Part shown: piece after piece, positions 7,110 through 13,891 of the stretch
Layout of the letters: each line of letters opens with the position of its first letter
How positions within the stretch are numbered: position 1 is the first letter of the stretch
Source of the DNA: Geopseudomonas sagittaria
Lineage (GTDB): Bacteria > Pseudomonadota > Gammaproteobacteria > Pseudomonadales > Pseudomonadaceae
Length of the DNA: 32,911 nucleotides
Assembly: GCF_900115715.1 (NCBI RefSeq)
Contig: NZ_FOXM01000027.1
Coordinates: 1 to 32,911 of the forward strand
Reading direction: 5' to 3'
Notes under the pieces: generated by a model
Database searches by the model: none
Told to the model about the DNA's origin: nothing
What the model saw: the letters and a program-made list of their open reading frames with translations, nothing else
Position numbers and translations under genes: made by a program

Positions 7110-8033
7110 ATGATCGAAATAGAAAAACTCACCAAACGCTTTGCGCAGCACACCGTGGTGGACGACCTGTCCTTCCGCGTTCAGCCCGGCGAGGTGCTGG
7201 GCTTCCTCGGCCCCAACGGGGCCGGCAAGTCGACCACCATGAAGATGCTCACCGGCTTTCTCGCGCCGACCTCGGGCTCGGCGCGGCTGTTCGGCTTCGA
7301 CATCCAGCAGCACACCCTCAAGGCCCAGCGGCTGATCGGCTATCTGCCGGAAGGTGCGCCCTGCTATGGCGACATGCACGTGCGCGGCTTCCTCGAGTTC
7401 ATCGCCGAGGTGCGCGGCTTCCGTGGCGCGGAGAAGCGCGCGCGGGTGGCCAAGGCGGTGGAGCAGGTGGAGCTGCAGGCGGTGCTCGGCCAGTCGATCG
7501 AGACCCTGTCCAAGGGCTTCAAGCGCCGCGTCGGCCTGGCCCAGGCGATCCTTCACGATCCGCGCGCGCTGATCCTCGACGAGCCCACCGACGGCCTCGA
7601 CCCGAACCAGAAGCATCAGGTGCGCCAGCTGATCCAGAACCTGGCCACCGACAAGATCATCATCATATCGACGCACATCCTCGAGGAGGTCACCGCGGTG
7701 TGCACCCGCGCGGTGGTGATCGCCGCCGGCAAGCTGGTCGCCGACGGCACGCCGTTCGAGCTGGAAAGCCGCTCGCGCTACCACCAGGCGGTGACCCTGG
7801 TCGGCGATGCGCCGCTGGACGAGGCCGCGCTGGCGGCGCTGCCCGGCGTGGCCGGGGTCGAGCGCAATGCGCGCGAGCACAGCCTGACCGTGCTGGCGCA
7901 GACCGGCCAGGTGATCTTCCCGCAGGTCAGCGCGCTGGTAGCGGCGCGTGGCTGGAACATCAAGGAAATGGACGTGGAGCGCGGCCGCCTCGACGAGGTG
8001 TTCCGCTCCCTGACCCGAGGAGAGGCGGCATGA
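7110..8033 (+). CDS. ABC exporter ATP-binding subunit (GldA/NatA-like)
   Basis: This 307-residue cytoplasmic ATPase energises a membrane exporter formed with the following permease. Walker A is GPNGAGKST (34-42), Walker B is LILDEPTDGLDP, the signature is LSKGFKRR (an LSGGQ variant) and the switch histidine is in IISTHILEE. A C-terminal extension of about 80 residues after the ATPase core is typical of ABC-2-type exporters. ATG 7110 is preceded by GGAG at five bases. The stop overlaps the permease start in an ATGA, implying translational coupling. The substrate is not predictable. Genes of this kind beside a GldG-like protein resemble gliding-associated gldA/F/G, but that does not imply gliding in this organism. 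Confidence 0.9.
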   Translation: MIEIEKLTKRFAQHTVVDDLSFRVQPGEVLGFLGPNGAGKSTTMKMLTGFLAPTSGSARLFGFDIQQHTLKAQRLIGYLPEGAPCYGDMHVRGFLEFIAEVRGFRGAEKRARVAKAVEQVELQAVLGQSIETLSKGFKRRVGLAQAILHDPRALILDEPTDGLDPNQKHQVRQLIQNLATDKIIIISTHILEEVTAVCTRAVVIAAGKLVADGTPFELESRSRYHQAVTLVGDAPLDEAALAALPGVAGVERNAREHSLTVLAQTGQVIFPQVSALVAARGWNIKEMDVERGRLDEVFRSLTRGEAA

Positions 8034-8764
8034 GGCAGTTGCCGGTAGTCTTCAAGCGCGAGCTGGCGAGCTATTTCGCCACGCCGCTGGCGTACGTGTT
8101 CATCGTGATCTTCCTGGTGCTGTCCGGGGTGTTCACCTTCTATCTGGGCAGTTTCTTCGAGCGCGGCCAGGCCGATCTCAGCTCGTTCTTCAACTTCCAC
8201 CCGTGGCTGTACCTGTTCCTGGTGCCGGCGCTGGCCATGCGCCTGTGGGCCGAGGAGCGCAAGAGCGGCACCATCGAGCTGCTGATGACCCTGCCGATCA
8301 CCCGCGCCGAGGCGGTGGGCGGCAAGTTCCTCGCCGCCTGGGCGTTCGCCGGCATCGCGCTGTTGCTGACCTTCCCGATGGTGCTGACGGTCAACTACCT
8401 GGGCGAGCCGGACAACGGCGCGATCCTCACCGGCTACATCGGCAGCTGGCTGCTGGCCGGCAGTTATCTGGCCATCGGCTCGTGCCTGTCGGCGCTGGCC
8501 AAGAACCAGGTGATCGCCTTCATCCTCACCGTCTGCGTGTGCTTCCTGTTCGTCGCCAGCGGCTTCCCGCTGGTGCTGGATGCCTTCAGCGGCTGGGCGC
8601 CGCAGGCGCTGGTGGATGCGGTGGCCTCGCTGAGCTTCCTGACCCGCTTCGATGCGATCAGCAAGGGCGTGCTCGATCTGCGCGACCTGCTGTATTTCGC
8701 CAGCCTGATCCTGGCCTGGCTGATGGCCACTGCGGTGGTGCTCGACCTGAAGAAAGCCGACTGA
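8030..8764 (+). CDS. ABC-2 type permease (GldF-like)
   Basis: This 244-residue integral membrane protein starts MRQLPVVFKRELASYFATPL and has about six hydrophobic segments. The first is AYVFIVIFLVLSGVF; later ones include SWLLAGSYLAIGSCLSAL and VIAFILTVCVCFLFVASGF. The sequence RLWAEERKSGTIELLMTLP, after the second membrane segment, is the typical cytoplasmic coupling region of ABC-2 permeases. It overlaps the ATPase gene by four bases and precedes the GldG-like gene by nine. It probably forms the transmembrane channel of the exporter. Confidence 0.9.
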   Translation: MRQLPVVFKRELASYFATPLAYVFIVIFLVLSGVFTFYLGSFFERGQADLSSFFNFHPWLYLFLVPALAMRLWAEERKSGTIELLMTLPITRAEAVGGKFLAAWAFAGIALLLTFPMVLTVNYLGEPDNGAILTGYIGSWLLAGSYLAIGSCLSALAKNQVIAFILTVCVCFLFVASGFPLVLDAFSGWAPQALVDAVASLSFLTRFDAISKGVLDLRDLLYFASLILAWLMATAVVLDLKKAD

Positions 8765-8773
8765 GGACGCCCG

Positions 8774-10606
8774 ATGAAACGCATCATTTATTCCGGCAGC
8801 GGGCTGCTGTTGATCGCCCTGGTGTTCCTGGCCTTCAACATGGTCGCCAGCCTGGGCCTGCCCAACGCGCGCCTGGACCTGACCGAACAGAAGCTCTACA
8901 CCATCAGCGAAGGCACCGAGCGCATCCTCGGCGAGCTGGACGAGCCGGTGAACCTGTACTTCTTCTACTCCGACAACGTCAGCCGCGACCTGGTGGCGGT
9001 GCGCAACTATGCGCGGCGCGTCGAGGAGATGCTGCGCGCCTACGAGCGCGCCGCCGGCGGCAAGCTGAAGCTCAAGGTGATCGACCCCGAGCCGTTCTCC
9101 GAGGACGAGGATCGCGCCGCCGAGTTCGGCCTGCAGGGGGTGCCGCTGCAGCAGGGCGGCGACAAGCTGTACTTCGGCCTGGCCGGCACCAACGCGCTGG
9201 ACGACGTGCAGACCATCCCGTTCTTCCCGCTCGATCAGGAGGAGTTCCTCGAGTACGAGATCAGCCGGCTGGTGCAGACCCTGGCCAAGCCGGCGCGGCC
9301 GGTGGTCGGCGTGCTCTCGGCGCTGCCGCTGGACGGCGGCTTCAACCCGCTGACCGGGCAGGGCGGCGCGCCCTGGATGATCATGGAGCAGATCCGCCAG
9401 CAGTTCGTCATCAAGAGCCTGCAGGGCGACATCGACCGCATCCCCGACGAGGTGTCGGTGCTGCTGCTGGTGCATCCCAAACAGTTGCCGGAGCCGACCC
9501 TGTACGCCATCGACCAGTTCGTGCTGCGCGGCGGCAAGCTGCTGGCCTTCGTCGATCCGTTCAGCGAGAACGACAACGGCGGGCTGATGGGCGGCGGGCA
9601 GAGCAACGCTTCCGATCTCGAGCCGCTGTTCAAGGCCTGGGGGCTGCGCCTGCGTGCCGGCGAAATGCTGGTCGACGGCAGCTACGCGATGGCCGTGGGC
9701 ATGGGCCAGGAGCAGCGTCCGGTGCGGCATCCGGCCTGGCTGAGCCTGCCCAAGGCGGCGCTGGACCAGGACGACGTGACCACCGCCGGGCTGGAGAACC
9801 TGACCATTGCCAGCGCCGGCATCCTCGAACCGCTCGAGGGGGCGAAGACCCGCTTCACGCCGCTGCTGCACAGCTCCGAGTACGCCATGCCGATGGACGC
9901 CCAGCGCCTGGCCATGCTGCGCGATCCGCAGGAGCTGCTGCGCGAGCTGGAGCCGACCGGCGAGCGCTACGTGCTGGCCGCGCGGGTCGCTGGTCCGGCG
10001 CAGACGGCGTTCCCGGCGGGCATCGAGGGGCAGAAGGACGGTCTGCAGAGCGCCGAGAGCATCAACCTGATCGTGGTCGCCGATACCGACCTGCTCAGCG
10101 ACCGCATGTGGGTGCAGGTGCAGGACTTCTTCGGTCAGCGCGTCCCGCAGCCGTTCGCCGACAACGCCGGCTTCGCCATCAATGCGCTGGACAACCTGGC
10201 CGGCAGCGATGCGCTGATCAGCGTGCGCTCGCGCGGGCGCTACAGCCGGCCGTTCGTGATGGTGGAGAACCTGCAGCGCCAGGCCGAGGCACGCTTCCGC
10301 GAGAAGGAGGAGGTGCTGCAGCAGCAACTGGCGCAGACCGAACAGCGCCTGGCCGAGCTGCAGCAGAACGACAGCCCCGAGCAGGTGCTGGAGCTGACCC
10401 CCGAGCAGCAGAGCACCCTGCAGCAGTTCCTCCAGGAGAAGCTGAAGATCCGCAAGGAGCTGCGCGAGGTGCGCTTCCAGCTCAACGCCGACATCGAGGC
10501 GCTGGGCCGCAGCCTGAAGTTCGTCAACATCGCCCTGGTGCCGCTGCTGCTGACCTTGGGCGTGATCGGCCTGTGGCTGTGGCGCCGCCGTCGCGCGGAG
10601 CGTTGA
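8774..10606 (+). CDS. GldG-like ABC transport auxiliary membrane protein
   Basis: This 610-residue protein has an N-terminal membrane anchor (about residues 7-27) and a large presumably periplasmic region. A glutamine- and glutamate-rich coiled coil (about 495-560, with EKEEVLQQQLAQTEQRLAE) follows, then a second membrane helix near the C-terminus (VNIALVPLLLTLGVIGLWLW) and a basic RRRRAER tail. The segment beginning LDLTEQKLYTISEGTERIL matches the conserved start of the GldG/ABC_transp_aux family. Its ribosome-binding site GAGGA overlaps the permease stop codon, so the two are co-transcribed. The auxiliary protein probably acts with the ATPase and permease; its mechanism in non-gliding bacteria is unknown. 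Confidence 0.85.
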   Translation: MKRIIYSGSGLLLIALVFLAFNMVASLGLPNARLDLTEQKLYTISEGTERILGELDEPVNLYFFYSDNVSRDLVAVRNYARRVEEMLRAYERAAGGKLKLKVIDPEPFSEDEDRAAEFGLQGVPLQQGGDKLYFGLAGTNALDDVQTIPFFPLDQEEFLEYEISRLVQTLAKPARPVVGVLSALPLDGGFNPLTGQGGAPWMIMEQIRQQFVIKSLQGDIDRIPDEVSVLLLVHPKQLPEPTLYAIDQFVLRGGKLLAFVDPFSENDNGGLMGGGQSNASDLEPLFKAWGLRLRAGEMLVDGSYAMAVGMGQEQRPVRHPAWLSLPKAALDQDDVTTAGLENLTIASAGILEPLEGAKTRFTPLLHSSEYAMPMDAQRLAMLRDPQELLRELEPTGERYVLAARVAGPAQTAFPAGIEGQKDGLQSAESINLIVVADTDLLSDRMWVQVQDFFGQRVPQPFADNAGFAINALDNLAGSDALISVRSRGRYSRPFVMVENLQRQAEARFREKEEVLQQQLAQTEQRLAELQQNDSPEQVLELTPEQQSTLQQFLQEKLKIRKELREVRFQLNADIEALGRSLKFVNIALVPLLLTLGVIGLWLWRRRRAER

Positions 10607-10637
10607 GCGGACTGTCGTAGATCGCTGGTCGTTGATT

Positions 10638-10719
10638 GTGGGAGGCCCGACCTCGGGGCGATGCTCTTGCCCTGTTGGCGGGCCTGTGGCCCGTATCGCC
10701 GCGAGGTCGCGCCTCCCAC
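10638..10719. repeat. Large palindromic intergenic repeat, copy 1
   Basis: Two 25-base arms (10638-10662 and 10695-10719) pair except at two positions. They begin GTGGGAGGC and end GCCTCCCAC. The loop contains a second small hairpin (CGGGCC-TGT-GGCCCG). A closely related copy lies at 19638-19720 with the same arm length and spacing. It occupies the 186-base gap between the GldG-like and DUF4340 genes, so it must be tolerated inside an apparent operon. Confidence 0.8.
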
Positions 10720-10792
10720 AAAAGACAAGAGCCATCGTCTGTCGCTGGCGCGGGCGCCATAACCGCGTCGCTGTGCAATCAAGGAGTTCGTC

Positions 10793-11770
10793 ATGCGACG
10801 TTCTGCATTGCTGGTCCTGCTGTTGGTGGCGTTGCTGCTGGGTGGGCTGTTCGCCTGGCTGCAGCGTGGTGCCGAGGCGCCGCTCCAGGCCGAGCGGCAG
10901 TTGCTGCTGCCGGCGCTGAGCGGGCGGCTGGACGAGGTGCGTGCACTGTCGATCCGCCACGGCGAGCTGCCGGCGGTGCGCATCGAGCGCAGTGAAACCG
11001 GCTGGATCGTGCCCGCCAAGGCTGGTTATCCGGCGGCTGCCGGCGAGGTCAATCGGTTGCTGCGCGCGCTGGCCGAGGCCCGCAAGGTCGAGGCCAAGAC
11101 CCGCAATCCGGACAACCACGCCCGTCTCGGCCTGGCCGCCAAGGGCGAGGGGCGCGCCACGCGTCTGCGTATCGAGGGGCTCGCCGGCGGGCCGCTGGTG
11201 CTGCTGATCGGCCAGGGCTCGCGCCAAGGCGGGCAGCTGGTGCGCCTGTGGGGCGACGATCAGGTCTGGCTGATCGATCAGCCCCTGGAGCTGGTCGACA
11301 ACGAGCTGGCCTGGCTGGATCGGCGCATCAGCGCGATCCCCTTCGCCAGCGTGCGCGAGGTCGAGGTGCGGCATGCCGACGGCGAGCGCCTGAATGTCTG
11401 GCGCGACAGCCCGGGGCAGGCCGACCTTGCGCTGCGGCAGCTGCCGGTGGGGAGCAGCCTGGCCTACCAGCCGCTGGCCAACGGCATGGCCCTGCTGTTC
11501 GCCGCGCTGGACTTCGCCGACGCCGCGCCGCTGGCGCAGATCGGCTTCGAGGAGCGGCCGGAGCTGGAGTTCACCCTGAGCACCTTCGACGGTGGCGAGC
11601 TGCGCGGCGCCTTCCATCTGCAGGGCGGCCAGCACTGGCTGGTGCTGGGCGAGAGCCGGGGCCTCGACGACCAGTTGATCGCCGGCCGGGACTGGGCCTA
11701 CCGTCTGGAGGAGCAGCAGTACCGCATGCTGGCTCGGCGCCTTAAGGATCTGCTGGGGCCGGCGAACTGA
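10793..11770 (+). CDS. DUF4340 domain protein, last gene of the ABC cluster
   Basis: This 325-residue protein has an N-terminal signal anchor (LLVLLLVALLLGGLFAWL, about 4-22) followed by a soluble region of the DUF4340 type. That region includes ERSETGWIVPAKAGYPA and an adjacent NRLLRAL segment. A characteristic stretch near residue 160 (RLWGDDQVWLIDQPL) fits the family. DUF4340 genes commonly follow GldG-like genes, so it is likely a periplasm-facing accessory of the same exporter. ATG 10793 has AAGGAG at six bases. The gene is separated from its partners by a large palindrome. Molecular function is unknown. Confidence 0.85.
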   Translation: MRRSALLVLLLVALLLGGLFAWLQRGAEAPLQAERQLLLPALSGRLDEVRALSIRHGELPAVRIERSETGWIVPAKAGYPAAAGEVNRLLRALAEARKVEAKTRNPDNHARLGLAAKGEGRATRLRIEGLAGGPLVLLIGQGSRQGGQLVRLWGDDQVWLIDQPLELVDNELAWLDRRISAIPFASVREVEVRHADGERLNVWRDSPGQADLALRQLPVGSSLAYQPLANGMALLFAALDFADAAPLAQIGFEERPELEFTLSTFDGGELRGAFHLQGGQHWLVLGESRGLDDQLIAGRDWAYRLEEQQYRMLARRLKDLLGPAN

Positions 11771-11829
11771 GGTCGTGGTAGGTGGGGCGAATACAGCCCG
11801 ATCCTTGTCTTGAGTCAAGCAGCGGGGGC

Positions 11830-11857
11830 TTTTCAGCACAGGCGCTTTGTTTATACT
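11830..11857 (+). promoter_or_regulatory. Candidate promoter of the cold-shock protein gene
   Basis: TTTTCA (11830-11835) and TATACT (11852-11857) are spaced 16 bases apart. Transcription would begin near 11864 and give an untranslated leader of about 150 bases. A long leader is usual for cspA-type genes, where RNA structure controls expression. The remainder of the gap 11771-12015 shows nothing else definite. Confidence 0.45.
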
Positions 11858-12015
11858 CGGGCCTGCGGTCGACAAGAACGCGATTCGGAATACCCGCTCC
11901 AGGCGCCTTGCGGCGGCGGAGGTCGGATATAACAAGAAGAACGTTTTTCAACGTACCGTCCCGAGCTGCTCCCATGGGGGAGCAATGTAACTTTGCGAGT
12001 CTGGAGAGAGTTGTA

Positions 12016-12225
12016 ATGGCTGATCGTGAGAGCGGAACCGTCAAGTGGTTCAATGATGCCAAGGGCTATGGGTTCATTCAGCGCGAAAGCGGTCCGGATG
12101 TCTTCGTGCACTTCCGTGCCATCCGTGGCGAAGGTCATCGCACCCTGCTGGAAGGCCAGCGCGTCGAGTTCGCCGTGGCCCAGGGCCAGAAGGGCCTGCA
12201 GGCGGAAGACGTCTCCGCACTCTGA
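12016..12225 (+). CDS. Cold-shock family RNA-binding protein
   Basis: This 69-residue protein is a single cold-shock domain that binds single-stranded RNA/DNA and acts as an RNA chaperone. RNP1 is KGYGFI ([13 protein letters not shown]) and RNP2 is VFVHF. ATG 12016 is preceded by GGAGAGAG at five bases. A strong intrinsic terminator follows 20 bases after the stop. It converges on the barstar gene, and the neighbouring minus-strand unit also encodes a cold-shock domain, so two cold-shock proteins lie within 1.5 kb. Whether it is cold-inducible cannot be read from the sequence. Confidence 0.92.
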   Translation: MADRESGTVKWFNDAKGYGFIQRESGPDVFVHFRAIRGEGHRTLLEGQRVEFAVAQGQKGLQAEDVSAL

Positions 12226-12245
12226 GGGGCTGTTGGCAGCATGAG

Positions 12246-12272
12246 AAAACCCGTCCTTGCGACGGGTTTTTT
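12246..12272. terminator. Bidirectional intrinsic terminator between csp and barstar genes
   Basis: AAAACCCGTC-CTTGC-GACGGGTTTT is a perfect 10-bp stem with a 5-base loop, followed on the plus strand by a run of six T. The reverse strand also ends in TTTT, so it can serve the convergent barstar gene. Confidence 0.9.
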
Positions 12273-12315
12273 GTTGGCGGTGGTTATGTCGGCCGCGGGT
12301 CGCGGCCAGCGGCCC

Positions 12316-12753
12316 CTAGCCGAGGCTGGGCAGCGTCGGCAGGGCGGGGAGATCGGCGCGCTCGGCTTCGATCAGCAGGCACAACGCATGATCGCGGTCG
12401 GCCCAGTGCTGGCAGGCGTCGCCGAGCAGTTCGAGAAAGGTCTGCAGATCCGCCGATTGCAGCGGGCAGTCCGCGGCAATCGGCAGGTGGATGACCAGCA
12501 GCTGCTCGGCCGGCCAGTCCAGTTCGGTCAGGCAGTCCCAGGCGGCATCCCAGTTCTGTCCGTAGTAGTCGGGAAACGCCAGGGTCTCGCCGAGGGCGGC
12601 GAGCAGGCTTTGCCGGTCGATGGCGGGCAGCGGCGCCAGGGTTTTCCAGCACAGGGCCGGATCGCTCGGGGCGTGCGTCCAGCCCGGCGGCAGGCGGTAG
12701 ATTCCACTGCGCTGTTTGTCGGCGAGGAAGTGGGCGGCGAGGCGACTGGTCAT
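12316..12753 (-). CDS. Barstar-family ribonuclease inhibitor (putative antitoxin)
   Basis: This 145-residue cytoplasmic protein has no signal peptide. Residues 60-77 (FPDYYGQNWDAAWDCLTE) match the barnase-binding segment of Bacillus barstar, LPEYYGENLDALWDCL. Y63, D69, D73 and C74 align with barstar Y29, D35, D39 and C40; D39 is the residue that plugs the barnase active site. The protein is longer than classical barstar (about 90 residues), with an extra N-terminal segment of some 35 residues. Its start codon shares one base with the stop of the upstream RNase gene (TGATG), which implies coupled translation. It is inferred to neutralise the fused RNase domain encoded next to it. Confidence 0.88.
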   Translation of the reverse strand: MTSRLAAHFLADKQRSGIYRLPPGWTHAPSDPALCWKTLAPLPAIDRQSLLAALGETLAFPDYYGQNWDAAWDCLTELDWPAEQLLVIHLPIAADCPLQSADLQTFLELLGDACQHWADRDHALCLLIEAERADLPALPTLPSLG

Positions 12754-13430
12754 CAGGGCTTCTCCAGCACGCGGAACGAGCGGTAGTGATCCTCGGTGTA
12801 ATAGAAGATCACCGGTGGATTGCCGCCGGTGACGATGCGCCGCGGGCCGCGATGGGACAGACCGGGGGTGCGCACCGTGTACTCGCGATAGTAGCCGCGC
12901 GGCTGGGCGGGCAGCTGGCGCTCGCGATTCTGGAATACCGTGCCGTCCTGGCTGTGCGGGTAGGGGCCGCCCTGGCGGATCAGGGCGAGGGTCTTGTCGA
13001 TCTCGCGCTGGATCGGCGCGTCAGCCTGGATCTGTACCTGTCCGGAGCTGCCCTGGCCGGCAGGCGATTGCAGCAGGTGCTGCAGCGGGCCCTGGGTCAG
13101 CAGCCAGCCGACCAGCAGCACCACCAGCAGGGCGGCGGCCTTGAGCAGGGCGAAGGGGTTGTGGCGCGGCGGATTGCCTTGGGCGCGCGGGCCGCGGGGA
13201 CGGCGCGGGGCTTGCGCCGGCGCGGCCACGCCCTCGAGCATCACCCAGGCCGCCTTGACCCGGCCGCCCTTGTCGCGGGTGGTGTCGAACTCCACCGCGT
13301 CGCCCTGCTGCGGCCGCCGCGCGGCGTTGCGCACCGCGGAGATGTGGAAGAACACTTCGCCCGATTGGTCCTCGGGCTGGATGAAGCCAAAACCTCGGTC
13401 ATCGTTCCAGGAAACGACCTTGCCGCGCAT
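12753..13430 (-). CDS. Cold-shock domain - TM helix - RNase Sa/barnase-like ribonuclease fusion
   Basis: This 225-residue three-part protein begins with a cold-shock domain (about 1-66: KVVSWNDDRGFGFI is RNP1, EVFFHIS is RNP2). A basic proline-rich linker follows (71-92), then one transmembrane helix (about 93-112). The C-terminal guanyl-specific ribonuclease domain (about 135-223) aligns with Streptomyces RNase Sa through SQDGTVFQNRE and YYREYTV. The RNase Sa catalytic residues E54, R65, R69 and H85 correspond to E183, R194, R198 and H215, all present, so activity is expected. The disulfide cysteines of secreted RNase Sa are missing. ATG 13430 has GAGG at six bases. It is coupled to the barstar gene. 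The positive charges before the helix predict that the cold-shock domain is cytoplasmic and the RNase domain periplasmic. Confidence 0.88.
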   Translation of the reverse strand: MRGKVVSWNDDRGFGFIQPEDQSGEVFFHISAVRNAARRPQQGDAVEFDTTRDKGGRVKAAWVMLEGVAAPAQAPRRPRGPRAQGNPPRHNPFALLKAAALLVVLLVGWLLTQGPLQHLLQSPAGQGSSGQVQIQADAPIQREIDKTLALIRQGGPYPHSQDGTVFQNRERQLPAQPRGYYREYTVRTPGLSHRGPRRIVTGGNPPVIFYYTEDHYRSFRVLEKP

Positions 13431-13475
13431 TGCCTGCCTCGCGTCGATGGGAAAATAGTGCGACGTGTGCCGCGA

Positions 13476-13847
13476 TCAGTCGGTGCGCCAGGTGATCTCG
13501 CTCACGCCCTCGGCGGTGACCTTCAGCCAGCGGTCGGCATCCTCCTCGCCCTGTTCCTCGCTCCAGCTGCCGGGCGCGCAGCGCACCTGCACGCCAAGCG
13601 CGGCAAAGGCGGCCTTGGCGCAGGCCAGATCGTCTTCCCAGGGGGTCTGGTCGCTGGCCAGCAGCAGGCTGCTCCAGCGGCCCACGGCCTTGGGCATCCA
13701 GGTGACCGGGATGTCGCCGGCACGGCACTGGCTGGTCTGGCCGCGGGTCTGCCAGGGCGTGCAGGGACCGATGGCCTGTTCCAGCCAGGCGGTTACCGCC
13801 GGCAGTTCGGCGTCCTTGAGGTAGATCTCGATATCCGGTTGGCGCAT
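13476..13847 (-). CDS. Conserved hypothetical protein
   Basis: This 123-residue acidic, apparently soluble protein starts MRQPDIEIYLKDAELPAVTA and ends VSEITWRTD. It contains several tryptophans and three cysteines, with no signal peptide or membrane segment. I do not recognise a domain; it reads like a Pseudomonas-lineage protein found near rlmA and dapE. ATG 13847 is preceded by AGGA at nine bases. It lies 44 bases behind rlmA and 45 before the CSD-RNase gene, on the same strand, so it could be co-transcribed with either. Confidence 0.7.
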   Translation of the reverse strand: MRQPDIEIYLKDAELPAVTAWLEQAIGPCTPWQTRGQTSQCRAGDIPVTWMPKAVGRWSSLLLASDQTPWEDDLACAKAAFAALGVQVRCAPGSWSEEQGEEDADRWLKVTAEGVSEITWRTD

Positions 13848-13891
13848 GTCAGGGATTCCTGATGAGGGCAGGTACGGGCTAGCGTGGCGGG

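Noticed and set aside
10638-10719. A CRISPR repeat or intrinsic terminator
   Set aside because: Only two dispersed copies about 9 kb apart, with no spacers and no U-run; it is a palindromic intergenic element.
7778-11935. A 1385-codon open frame on the minus strand opposite the ABC cluster
   Set aside because: It is antisense to four well-supported genes. Its composition (runs of Q, H, A, L, G) is the usual by-product of high-GC codon bias, and no domain is recognisable.
11782-12015. An in-frame upstream extension of the cold-shock protein
   Set aside because: It would add 78 residues unlike any cold-shock protein, and it covers the likely promoter and leader. ATG 12016 has an excellent ribosome-binding site.
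12241-12786. A plus-strand open frame starting in the csp terminator
   Set aside because: It begins inside a terminator hairpin and lies opposite the barstar gene.
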